Shown: positions 1-8,163 of the stretch, piece after piece | How positions within the stretch are numbered: the first letter of the stretch is position 1 | Layout of the letters: the number at the start of each line of letters is the position of its first letter | From: Akkermansiaceae bacterium | GTDB lineage: Bacteria > Verrucomicrobiota > Verrucomicrobiia > Verrucomicrobiales > Akkermansiaceae | Direction of reading: 5' to 3' | NCBI GenBank assembly: GCA_029252325.1 | Contig: JAQXBQ010000084.1 | Coordinates: 1-38,082, forward strand | Length of the DNA stretch: 38,082 nt | Translations under genes and position numbers: made by a program | Notes under the pieces: model-generated | Databases searched by the model: none | Told to the model about the DNA's origin: nothing | Seen by the model: only the letters and a program-made list of their open reading frames with translations

Positions 1-1
1 T

Positions 2-109
2 GTAGCTGCGCGGGCGGGATACGCATCTCACGAGTATATGATCCGGGCCTTCAAAAAAGAGACTGGGAAAACACCGCTTAAGTACCGCAGATGGGTGCGT
101 GCCAGGTGA
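2..109 (+). CDS. AraC-family transcriptional regulator, C-terminal end (partial)
   Basis: Only the last 35 residues are in the window; the reading frame is open at the left edge and ends with TGA. The tail has the signature of the second helix-turn-helix of AraC/XylS regulators: a GYxSxEYM block, then RAFKKETGKTPLKYR. Family members bind DNA through two HTH units and usually control sugar or stress genes. The gene converges tail to tail with the minus-strand glycan operon, so it is a candidate local regulator of that operon; this is inference from position only. The sensor domain lies outside the window. It is too short for the ORF track. Confidence 0.85.
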   Translation, partial: VAARAGYASHEYMIRAFKKETGKTPLKYRRWVRAR

Positions 110-129
110 GCTTGTTAGGCGGGCTTTTT
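109..129 (+). terminator. probable intrinsic terminator of the AraC-type gene
   Basis: The stem AGCTTG / CGGGCT (six pairs, two of them G-U) with loop TTAGG is followed directly by a short T run. It begins at the last base of the AraC stop codon. The stem is weak, so this is moderate evidence. Confidence 0.4.
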
Positions 130-139
130 GGCAACAGGT

Positions 140-2413
140 CTAATGCACGCGCATGCGGAATAAGGATGCCGGTCCACCCTGTGTCGTGAGGACTTTCAAA
201 TTGAGAGAAGTGGTGGTGACGGGCTCGGGAAGCTCGATGCTGAGATAGGCGCTGTGATTGCCGCGGATTGCAGCGAGGGTGGCACCTGAAGCGTCGCAGA
301 GGTCTAGGTCCTTGACCATGAAGGGAGAGACTTCCTCTGGGTGGGTCATGAGCACGGATTCCATCGGGTGATCCCAGTCAGGGTCGAGCTCAAGGGTGAT
401 ACGGGAGATGGTGACAGCTTGTTTCCAAGTGAGGCTGAGGCTGGGCTGTTGATCTTGTGGGTCTGAGATCCAGGCGTTAGGCTGGTTGGTAGGGCGGGCG
501 GGGCCGTGGCTGATGTTTTTCGAGCTGAAGCATATAAGTGGAGGCTCGATCTGCAGAGCTAGATTTTTGCCTTTGGGGCGGCGCTCGGGTAGCCAGAACT
601 CGAAGGGCTCAACACCGATGTTTTCCGGAGGAGATTGCTTGTTGGTGGTGGCCACGGCCTTGTTAAAGCTGGCAAAGGTAGCAAGCACGCCTGTGCAGCG
701 TTCTTCACTAAGGCGCAATGAGACATCCGGGTTTTCGGAAAAGGTGAGAAAGTAATAGCCGGTGCGGTCGAGCTCGCTATCGAGTGTGATGCTGAGTTCA
801 CGTTGCCCTGCGGAGAGGTCGTAGTGACTGCTGGTGATGGTATGATCCGGGGTGAAGTTACCGTCTTTTTGGGAGCGCACCAGGGAGACTTCCAGGGTGG
901 TGGCTTGTTCGGCTTGCACTTCCAGGGTGAATTGCGGGCAAGGCCCTGCTTGCAAGGGTAGGAGCATGGCGGCGGAAACACCTAAGGAGCGCCAATCCTC
1001 ACAGGGTGCAAGTTGGCTCAGGGAAAGTGTCGAGCTTGCCGTGATCTTGGCGGTTTTGGCGAGGTCTTCGCTATCACGATCAGGCGTGTGCGGCAGGAAT
1101 TGGCCTTGGCGGTGTAATGCGCTTTGCAATTCTGTTAGTCTTTCACCGCTACTGAGCTCGCGTGGATCGCAGCCGTGTTTTTGACATAGGGCGGCTGCGG
1201 TTCCGATGGCTTGGCCGCCGGAGCCACAAGTTGCCATAACGCGGGTGGAGCCGAAGGCGACGTGGGTGGCACTGATGATGCGCCCGGCGAGGAAGAGGTT
1301 GGTGATGTTTTGGCTGTAGTAACAGCGGTACGGGATGCCGTAGGTGCCCTTCGAGTGCCACTGGGTGCAGCCGGGTTTTTCTGAGTAAACCCCATCGGCA
1401 GGGTGCAGGTCAATCGCCCAGCCACCGTGGGCAACAGTGTCTTCAAAATGGGTTTGGTCAATGACGTCCTGCTGCCTGATCATGTAGTCGCCCTCGAAGC
1501 GACGGCTCTCGCGCTTGCCGGGTATGTGGCCGACCCATTCAAGTGTCATTGTTTCAGCTTCAGGGAACTCCCCCGAGTTTTTGATGTGATCCCAGACACC
1601 GTAGACGACCTTCCAGAGTTCCCATTTGATCTCCTCGGTCTGATGAACGGTGTCGAGCCGGCCGCCGTACTCGATCCACCAGAAGTTACATCCCTGCATG
1701 TTGGTGTTGAATTGGCGGTAGCGCGGGATTTTGGTGATGTCCTTGAGCGCCCAGTCAGGTGCTGTGTAGCTGATGGGTTCTCCAGTGTCCTTGGTGTAGA
1801 AATAGAGCGAATGCCCGAGCAGCTCGCCGTAAGATTGATCGGGAGCGAAGCCTTCGCCGAATTCCTCCTTGGACTCAGCACCCATACGAAAGGCGGCACC
1901 TGCCATGAAGCCGACAATGCCGTCCCCCGAGGCATCGCAGAAGCGGGGCGCGCTCAGGTGGTAGCGGGTCGAGTTCTGCGCGCAAAAGGCGTGGACCACG
2001 GAGATGGTATCCGGTGCTGATTTTTCCAAATCAAAAACGGCGGTATTGAGCAAAAGGGTGAGATTCTGCTCGGCCTTGCATTTTTCCAACAGAATGGTGT
2101 CGAAGATGATCGCGTTGCCTTGGCGGTTACGATAAAGGTTCTCCTCAAGGATCTCGTTCATGATACCACCTTCACGAGCCCAGCGGTTGTTGTTGCCCAT
2201 ATGGGAGGTGGCACCCAGCACCCAGAGGCGCACTTCACTCGACGCATTGCCACCGAGCACGGGCCGGTCTTGCACGAGCACGGTGTTGAGCCCCTGACGA
2301 GCGGCAGCAATGGCAGCACAGGTTCCTGCGAGGCCACCACCTATGATAACGAAGTCTGCATCAAGGGATTCGGTTTTGAGAGGGCGGTTTTCTGCCGCAG
2401 GTTCGATGATCAT
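140..2413 (-). CDS. FAD-dependent oxidoreductase (FAD_oxidored family) with C-terminal beta-sandwich
   Basis: This 757-residue protein opens with a Rossmann dinucleotide-binding motif (DFVIIGGGLAGTCAAIAAA, about residues 20-38) followed by LGGNASSEVR, typical of the PF12831 FAD oxidoreductases common in Verrucomicrobiota, Planctomycetota and Bacteroidota glycan loci. A second FAD-contact region (NLFLAGRIISATHVAFGSTRVMATCG) lies near residues 370-400. About residues 610-757 resemble a discoidin-like beta-sandwich (PNAWISDPQDQQPSLSLTW), suggesting carbohydrate contact. No signal peptide is visible at the ATG start. It is the last gene of the cluster, 27 nt after the phosphoesterase. The family label is firm; substrate and reaction are unknown, and oxidation of a sugar derived from the GH31 substrate is only inference. 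Confidence 0.85.
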   Translation of the reverse strand: MIIEPAAENRPLKTESLDADFVIIGGGLAGTCAAIAAARQGLNTVLVQDRPVLGGNASSEVRLWVLGATSHMGNNNRWAREGGIMNEILEENLYRNRQGNAIIFDTILLEKCKAEQNLTLLLNTAVFDLEKSAPDTISVVHAFCAQNSTRYHLSAPRFCDASGDGIVGFMAGAAFRMGAESKEEFGEGFAPDQSYGELLGHSLYFYTKDTGEPISYTAPDWALKDITKIPRYRQFNTNMQGCNFWWIEYGGRLDTVHQTEEIKWELWKVVYGVWDHIKNSGEFPEAETMTLEWVGHIPGKRESRRFEGDYMIRQQDVIDQTHFEDTVAHGGWAIDLHPADGVYSEKPGCTQWHSKGTYGIPYRCYYSQNITNLFLAGRIISATHVAFGSTRVMATCGSGGQAIGTAAALCQKHGCDPRELSSGERLTELQSALHRQGQFLPHTPDRDSEDLAKTAKITASSTLSLSQLAPCEDWRSLGVSAAMLLPLQAGPCPQFTLEVQAEQATTLEVSLVRSQKDGNFTPDHTITSSHYDLSAGQRELSITLDSELDRTGYYFLTFSENPDVSLRLSEERCTGVLATFASFNKAVATTNKQSPPENIGVEPFEFWLPERRPKGKNLALQIEPPLICFSSKNISHGPARPTNQPNAWISDPQDQQPSLSLTWKQAVTISRITLELDPDWDHPMESVLMTHPEEVSPFMVKDLDLCDASGATLAAIRGNHSAYLSIELPEPVTTTSLNLKVLTTQGGPASLFRMRVH

Positions 2414-2440
2414 TATTTTTTTAGTGAGGCAATGGACGGG

Positions 2441-3772
2441 TTACTTGTTACGTAACCACGTCCGTTTGTTAGTCTTGAAGTCTTTAGTGATGGCAAACTG
2501 ATCGTGCTCTTGTCCAAGAACATCGTAGGCCACATAATTGAGGCTGTTGTTCTCTACCGTGATAACCTGAAAAAGTTGAACCAAGTTGGTGCGCTTGTCG
2601 GGCTGATAGCCGTCTTTAGCGTAACGTGCCATCTCCTTGGGGTCGGCAGCATATTGCTTGGGCCCACTGACAGAGGTGACGTAAACCGCCCCGAGATCGC
2701 CTTCCTCTCCTGTATCGGCATCAATGTGGCGCACGTGCCCGCGGGCGTAGCTGTGGTCGTGTCCGTTGAGCACCAGGTCGACACCGTATTTTTCGAGCAG
2801 GGGTCTTAAGTGTTCGCGACCATACTTGAAGTCTCGCTTCGCTACAGGGGAGAAAATGGAGTGGTGGCAGGTGACGATTTTCCATTTTGCAGTGCAGTTT
2901 TTGAGCTGGCGTTCGAGGTAATCGCATTGCTCGCCGAGCTTCCAGTTCGAGTCGAGTACGATGATACGGATGTCTTGGTAGTCGACTGTGTAGGCAGTCT
3001 CGTGGAGTTCCTTGGGTAAGTCGTTTTCGACTGGAAGGGTGAATTGAGGGCGCCATTGGATGGCAAGTTTGCGCTCTCCTCCCAAGCGTTTGTATTCGTG
3101 ATTGCCCGCTGCTGGGATAGAGGTCCATTGGCGGTGGATGAAGCCTCCTGCCTTGAACCACTCCGCCCATTCTTGATCGCGGTGGGCCTGATCAACGAGG
3201 TCACCGGCGTGGATGGCAAAGGCGGCTTCCGGAGCCGTTTGGTAAGCCATACGAATCAGGCGTGACCAATGCGAGAGAATGTTGTTCTGGGCATCGCCAA
3301 AGTAGACGAACTGGGTCTTGCTGTATGCAGCTTTGGCAGTGCGGAAGTGTAGCCACTCGGAAAAATCATTCTTACCGGAACCGACACGATAGGCATAGAG
3401 GGTGTCAGGCTGGAGGTTTTCAAAATTAACACTGTGGTAATGCACGGTAAGTGGAGCATTTTTTGTATCCACGCCCATATCGAAGGGCTCCATTTGTGCT
3501 TTCACAGTGAGCGCTTGTTCGGCAAATTCAGAGTTTACTCCAGCAATAGCTATTTGGGCGACAGCTTGGGGAACGGTGTTGTCCGTGCGCCAGGTGACCG
3601 CTCGACTGGTGGCAGGGTCTCCGAGGAAGGTAAGGATGATGCGGTCGGGATCCTTGCTGGGGATCTCCCATTGATGCATGCCTTTGTGCTCTTCATGGGC
3701 AAATACTGAGGTAGAAGCTGAGCTGAAGGCAAGGAGAAGTAGGAGTGCTGCTGAACGGATTTTTAACATCAT
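2441..3772 (-). CDS. secreted purple-acid-phosphatase-like metallophosphoesterase
   Basis: The protein has an N-terminal signal peptide, a fibronectin-III-like module (ITLFLGDPATSRAVTWRTD region, as in purple acid phosphatases), then a calcineurin-like metallophosphoesterase domain with motifs in order: FGDAQNN, HAGDLVD, AGNHEY, CHHSIFSP and NGHDHSYARG. These supply the two-metal site used to hydrolyse phosphate esters outside the cytoplasm. The ORF track begins at a GTG (3805), but the ATG-ATG at 3772 directly precedes the signal peptide (MMLKIRSAALLLLL) and is preferred. It sits between the symporter and the FAD oxidoreductase with short gaps, so is probably co-transcribed. It could remove phosphate from sugars or release phosphate generally. 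Confidence 0.85.
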   Translation of the reverse strand: MMLKIRSAALLLLLAFSSASTSVFAHEEHKGMHQWEIPSKDPDRIILTFLGDPATSRAVTWRTDNTVPQAVAQIAIAGVNSEFAEQALTVKAQMEPFDMGVDTKNAPLTVHYHSVNFENLQPDTLYAYRVGSGKNDFSEWLHFRTAKAAYSKTQFVYFGDAQNNILSHWSRLIRMAYQTAPEAAFAIHAGDLVDQAHRDQEWAEWFKAGGFIHRQWTSIPAAGNHEYKRLGGERKLAIQWRPQFTLPVENDLPKELHETAYTVDYQDIRIIVLDSNWKLGEQCDYLERQLKNCTAKWKIVTCHHSIFSPVAKRDFKYGREHLRPLLEKYGVDLVLNGHDHSYARGHVRHIDADTGEEGDLGAVYVTSVSGPKQYAADPKEMARYAKDGYQPDKRTNLVQLFQVITVENNSLNYVAYDVLGQEHDQFAITKDFKTNKRTWLRNK

Positions 3773-3820
3773 AGGGTTACGTTGTAATCTGAGTTTTTTT
3801 TGCACTAAAGGGTGAGCTTT

Positions 3821-5533
3821 TTAAGCCCTGCCCCGGGTAAAGTAAAAGATGGTGCCGGAGATCAGGCAGAGAATGGCACCGAAGGCGGTTAGAATACCAT
3901 GTGAGCTATCATTGGCGAGGATCAGGCAAAACATCATAGCTCCACATATCGCGAGGCAGACGGCAACGACCTTGGCGGCAATCGGGTTGGATTCTGTCGG
4001 GGCTTGTTCGACGTCTTCTTTGACCTTTGCTTCGAGCGCTTGGAGCTTTTTCCAGCCGTGGTGTTCACCTTTACTGGTGATCTCAAGCAGGGTGAGGATG
4101 GCAACGGGGTAGATGACACCAAGCAAGGTTTTGAGGAAGTTGCCGTTGGTGACCACCCAGCTATTGAGTGCTTCTAAGTGGCTGAGGAAACCATCTGCGC
4201 CAAAGCCGAAGCGAACCAGCAGGCCAAGGCCAAAACCACTGAGGCCGGTGATCCAGACGGCACGTCCACCGATTTTACGGCTGAAGATTCCCCACAGGGC
4301 GGGTGCGAGCAGGGGAACGACCATGAGCTCGGTAATGCTGATGATGAGGTCCTTGACCTGGCCCCATTTTTCAATCTCCAAGGCGATGACCACCAGCAAG
4401 GCCCCTAGCAAGATGGTGAAGAAGCGGCCGGCCTTGAGCAGGGACTTCGGGTTGGTGGCCTTTGCCAGAGGGCGGTAGATGTCGTTGGTGAGAACCCCGG
4501 AGAATACATTGAGCTGTGAGCTGACCATACTCGCCGTGGCTGAGAACATTGCAGCAAGCATCAGGCCGACCATGCCGACGGGAAGTACGGACTTGCAGGC
4601 GAGGATGTAGGCTTGCTCGGCATCGGCACCCGGGTTGGTGATGCGGTAGATCATCGGGGGAAGTAGCCAAAGCAGGGGGCTAAACAGGTAGAGCGCGCCA
4701 AACAGGTAGGTGCTCTTGCGCGCGTCTTTCTGGGTAGGCACACAGAGGTAGCGCTGCACAAAGGCCCACTCCGCTCCGATCATGAAAAAGTGAATCGCCG
4801 CCCAACCGGCGAGGAAGAAGACGGTGTATTTCTCTTCTTTGACCAGATCAAAGAATCCTTCGGGAGCTTGCTCGATAAAACCACTGATACCACCGACCTG
4901 ATGCAGGGCGAGTGGCACCACAAAAAGCACGGCAAGGTTGAGGATGATGAACTGGAGCACGTCGGTCATCAATACGGCCCATAGGCCACCGATCATGGTG
5001 TAGAGTACGACGATGGAGCCGAAGATAAGAATGGCGTAGCGTAAGGACAGGTTGCCTGTTTCTGGGTCACGCAGTGGGTTGCCCTCGCCGAGCGGCATTA
5101 GCGCAACCAGTATTTTGGCAAGCGCGTAGAGGGCTGCCGCTGTGCCAATGACACGCAGCACCATCATCGACCAGGTGTAGAAATGAAGCGCTCCGGTGCC
5201 GAAGCGGATGCGGATGTATTCGGCGGGAGTTTCTACTCCCATGGCCTTCCAGCGGCTGGCGACAAAGTAACCGGCGAGTAAGGCAGCGACCCCATACATC
5301 AGGTTGATCATCACGGCGACCATGCCGACATCGAAAGCGATGCTGCCCCAGACTACAAAGGTGTTCGCCGAGAACATGGTCATGAAGGCGCTGAGCCCGC
5401 TGGTCCACCACGGTGAGGTGCCGCCGGCGCTGAACATGTCCGAGGCGTTCTTAACCAGCTTGCCAAGGAAGACACCGAGGAAGGCGGTGCCTAGCAGGTA
5501 GAAGATGAGGACGATCCAGTCGGTGGTGGGCAT
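3821..5533 (-). CDS. sodium:solute symporter (SSS family)
   Basis: This 570-residue integral membrane protein has about 13-14 hydrophobic segments. SSS (SLC5-like) hallmarks are visible: the MFSAGGTSPWWTSGLSAFMTMFSANTF opening region, AEYIRIRFG after TM3, the YTMIGGLWAVLMTDVLQFI segment, and MLAAMFSATASMVSSQLN for the TM8 sodium-site serines. The family imports sugars, amino acids or other small solutes using the sodium gradient. In this operon, downstream of a GH31 hydrolase and before a phosphoesterase and an oxidoreductase, a mono- or disaccharide substrate is most likely, but sequence alone does not fix it. Start is the ATG at 5533. A 99-nt gap separates it from the upstream gene, enough for an internal promoter. 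Confidence 0.93.
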   Translation of the reverse strand: MPTTDWIVLIFYLLGTAFLGVFLGKLVKNASDMFSAGGTSPWWTSGLSAFMTMFSANTFVVWGSIAFDVGMVAVMINLMYGVAALLAGYFVASRWKAMGVETPAEYIRIRFGTGALHFYTWSMMVLRVIGTAAALYALAKILVALMPLGEGNPLRDPETGNLSLRYAILIFGSIVVLYTMIGGLWAVLMTDVLQFIILNLAVLFVVPLALHQVGGISGFIEQAPEGFFDLVKEEKYTVFFLAGWAAIHFFMIGAEWAFVQRYLCVPTQKDARKSTYLFGALYLFSPLLWLLPPMIYRITNPGADAEQAYILACKSVLPVGMVGLMLAAMFSATASMVSSQLNVFSGVLTNDIYRPLAKATNPKSLLKAGRFFTILLGALLVVIALEIEKWGQVKDLIISITELMVVPLLAPALWGIFSRKIGGRAVWITGLSGFGLGLLVRFGFGADGFLSHLEALNSWVVTNGNFLKTLLGVIYPVAILTLLEITSKGEHHGWKKLQALEAKVKEDVEQAPTESNPIAAKVVAVCLAICGAMMFCLILANDSSHGILTAFGAILCLISGTIFYFTRGRA

Positions 5534-5632
5534 GAAATAAAAAGTTAATTATGTTATGCGTGCATGAGAGGCTACATCCAGATAAATTTTTGGAGCTCTG
5601 TTGATATTCATCTATCCTGTCAGTGCAGCTGA

Positions 5633-8146
5633 CTATTTATATACCAACCAAGCGGTCACTTTGGTGTCTTTGTCGGAAGTGACTCGCAGCCAGTGGGCGG
5701 CGAAGCCTTCGGGGAAAACGTGGGTCAAGGTTTCGCCGGCCTTGAGTTGAAACTGTTGATAAGGGTGGAAGCCGGTCCAGTGGTCGATGTCGACTTCCAC
5801 GGTGATTGTGCAGTCCTGCTCAGCGGTGAGCTCGAGAATTTTTTGATCGTAGCCAGTCATCAGGTAGGGGTCGGATGGCACACCGGCGTTGACTTGGGTA
5901 TCTTTCCAAGGGCCCCCTACACCGACGGGTTTGCCAAAGGCCCAGAGGTCATCAATACCGCCGAACCAGAGTGAGGTCTTGCCGTCGTCTGACTTGTAAA
6001 CATGGGTGGATTCTTGCGCGTCGGCTTTGAGGCCTGCGAGAACCAGTAAGCCATTCCAGGTGGTGAAGTCACTGATCTGTCGGTTATGGGTGCAGACAGG
6101 GCGCATCTTGGTGTAGAGTGCGGGCGCGCCGACGATCCAGAAGGGGACCTCGTAAAAAGTACCGTGAATGTTGGCCATCATGCGCTCGGACTCGACCTCG
6201 CGGTGCATGCGCGGGTGACCGAAGCTAAACGGCTTATCAAATGCCGCAGAACCCTTGGGCAAACGCAACCGGGTATGATTCCCTGGCTTTCCAACAATCG
6301 CTCGGCTTTCCTTACTGACGAGAATCACCGAAGCCTCATCCACGGAAAACTCCGGATGGACGGTCAGTTTTTTCTCCAGTTCCGCGGCCGGCTTGGTGGG
6401 CTCGAATTCAAAACCAAACTTGGTGAAGTCATAAGCTTGCTCGCCATTGAGCACGCGTAGGTGGCGATTCCGTTTGGCGGGGTAGAGCAAAGCACTATGT
6501 GGATTTTTGTCGCCGACTTCGGCGACCGCCTTAAACAGCTCGGCCCCCTCGGATGCATCCCGGTAGGTGTCGTCGCTGAAGTGGAAGGACACGGTGGCCT
6601 TGCAATCCTGATCGGTCTGCACGCGGATCCACTGGGCTTTCAAATCTTCGGGGAAGATGTGGTGGGCGTAGTTATTGACCTCGATGCGTTGATAGTCCTC
6701 AAAGCTGCCATTGCCCTGCCGGTCAATTTGCAAGGTGTAAGTGACGGGTTTATCCGAGGCAAGGTGCACGACACGCCGTGGAAAACCATGAATCAGAAAA
6801 GGGTCGGACGGAACGCCTGCCGCCACTGGGTCCTTCATGTAAATCGAGCCGGCGGCATTGCGCGGCCCCCAATTTTTTAAGTCGTCGATTTGGCCAAACC
6901 ACAGATTAGACTGGGGCTGGCCAGTCAACGGATTGCCCTGAATGCTTGCCTCATCGGTAGCGAGCACGAGCTGGCCGTTCCATTGGCAGAAATCAGGAAC
7001 GTAGCGGATGTGGCTGGCGATTGGCTCAATACCCGCGCATTGGCTGGAGGTGAAATTTTTTGGGAACTTGAAGAACATACCGTGCATGTCCATAAGTAGA
7101 TCCTTTACTCCGATGTCACGGATGCGTGGCCACTCGGTGAACCAGCCGTGCTTGGCATCGTTGTTGAGGCAGCCTTTGGGCAGCAGGAAGGTGGTGAACT
7201 TTCCACTCTCCATGATCTGCAGGCGCAGCGAGCGTTTGTCCCAGCCAATCGCCCAGATGGGATCATCCTTGCCAGCGGCTGTGGGCGCGACACCCTCGGG
7301 GCCGGTGACCTCGGTGTATTGGCGGCGCTCGATAATTTCCCAGGTCTTGCCATCAAAAGTGGCGAGACAGCCCCGGTCCTCAGGCCCCTTGTTCTGCAAA
7401 TCTTGGGAAACCTGCCAGTGCTTGGAGCGGTCTAAATGACCACTGGTCTCGCCGTTGTTGCTGACCACCACCTTGCCTTGTGAGGTGAAACCACCCTTGC
7501 CGTGATAACCCGGGATGGGGTCTTCGAAGAGCTTCTTAAACTCAAGAGTGTGCACGTTGACTTCGTAGAACATGTTCTCCATGTCGTAGAGGTAGATGTA
7601 GTTTTCCGGGTCAGTCAGGTGACGCATGATGGCGGTGACACGGGCGGGCATTTTCCTGGGATCGATGGTGCGTATCTTGCCTGCCTTGTCGATGGCGTGG
7701 TGGGCGATAAAGAGCTGACCGGATTCTGGGTGAATCATTCGCGCCGCGGGAGTGCCGCCGACACTTTCGGCATGGATCGTCATATTCATGTCCTTGTCGA
7801 TCGAGTAGAGCTTGTGATCAGAGCCTCTGGGCATGTGCGGGGCATAGGTCACCATCCACAGCTTGCCGGCCCATGGAATCACTGCCCCGATGCCGCACTC
7901 CTCGTGTCCGGCCTTGAAGAACTTGCCATCCTTACGGCTCTGGGAATAGGTGGTGAGGTGAGGATAGACACCGCTGATTTTGCGGCTGCCAGTGGTCGAG
8001 GTCATCTGCGCCTCTCCCTTGACTGTGTCAAATTCCACACTAGCGGTTCCGCGGTCAGTGCTTTGCTGAGCAAAAGCTAGTCCTGTGGAGATGATGGATA
8101 GGTATAATACTAAGGAGCTAAGTGAGCTAAGTGAGTGAAGATTCAT
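5633..8146 (-). CDS. secreted protein of unknown function with internal duplication
   Basis: The 837-residue protein has a signal peptide (SLVLYLSIISTGLAFAQQ, cleavage near residue 27). I do not recognise a named catalytic family. The N-terminal half looks like a repetitive beta-propeller (KLWMVTYAPH, LYSIDKDM, YLYDMENMFYEVNVHT). The C-terminal part carries two copies of a unit of about 200 residues sharing LWFGxIDDL, AGVPSDPxL and HxFPExxxAxWxRVxxDxDxK. No haem motif or zinc-protease motif is seen. It lies 17 nt after GH31, so the two are almost certainly co-transcribed, and it may bind or process the same glycan in the periplasm or at the surface. Function is inference; secretion and duplication are seen directly. 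Confidence 0.8.
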   Translation of the reverse strand: MNLHSLSSLSSLVLYLSIISTGLAFAQQSTDRGTASVEFDTVKGEAQMTSTTGSRKISGVYPHLTTYSQSRKDGKFFKAGHEECGIGAVIPWAGKLWMVTYAPHMPRGSDHKLYSIDKDMNMTIHAESVGGTPAARMIHPESGQLFIAHHAIDKAGKIRTIDPRKMPARVTAIMRHLTDPENYIYLYDMENMFYEVNVHTLEFKKLFEDPIPGYHGKGGFTSQGKVVVSNNGETSGHLDRSKHWQVSQDLQNKGPEDRGCLATFDGKTWEIIERRQYTEVTGPEGVAPTAAGKDDPIWAIGWDKRSLRLQIMESGKFTTFLLPKGCLNNDAKHGWFTEWPRIRDIGVKDLLMDMHGMFFKFPKNFTSSQCAGIEPIASHIRYVPDFCQWNGQLVLATDEASIQGNPLTGQPQSNLWFGQIDDLKNWGPRNAAGSIYMKDPVAAGVPSDPFLIHGFPRRVVHLASDKPVTYTLQIDRQGNGSFEDYQRIEVNNYAHHIFPEDLKAQWIRVQTDQDCKATVSFHFSDDTYRDASEGAELFKAVAEVGDKNPHSALLYPAKRNRHLRVLNGEQAYDFTKFGFEFEPTKPAAELEKKLTVHPEFSVDEASVILVSKESRAIVGKPGNHTRLRLPKGSAAFDKPFSFGHPRMHREVESERMMANIHGTFYEVPFWIVGAPALYTKMRPVCTHNRQISDFTTWNGLLVLAGLKADAQESTHVYKSDDGKTSLWFGGIDDLWAFGKPVGVGGPWKDTQVNAGVPSDPYLMTGYDQKILELTAEQDCTITVEVDIDHWTGFHPYQQFQLKAGETLTHVFPEGFAAHWLRVTSDKDTKVTAWLVYK

Positions 8147-8163
8147 GGCGTGATAATGCGTTG

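Noticed and set aside
1403-2020. 205-residue plus-strand ORF
   Set aside because: Lies wholly antisense inside the FAD oxidoreductase gene, whose motifs are clear; the product has no recognisable family and looks like a frame shadow.
5619-5633. GTCAG/CTGAC hairpin at the end of the secreted unknown gene as an operon-splitting terminator
   Set aside because: Five-pair stem with no T run; too weak to claim termination before the symporter gene.
7502-8080. 192-residue plus-strand ORF
   Set aside because: Antisense shadow of the secreted duplicated protein; composition is typical of an off-frame translation.
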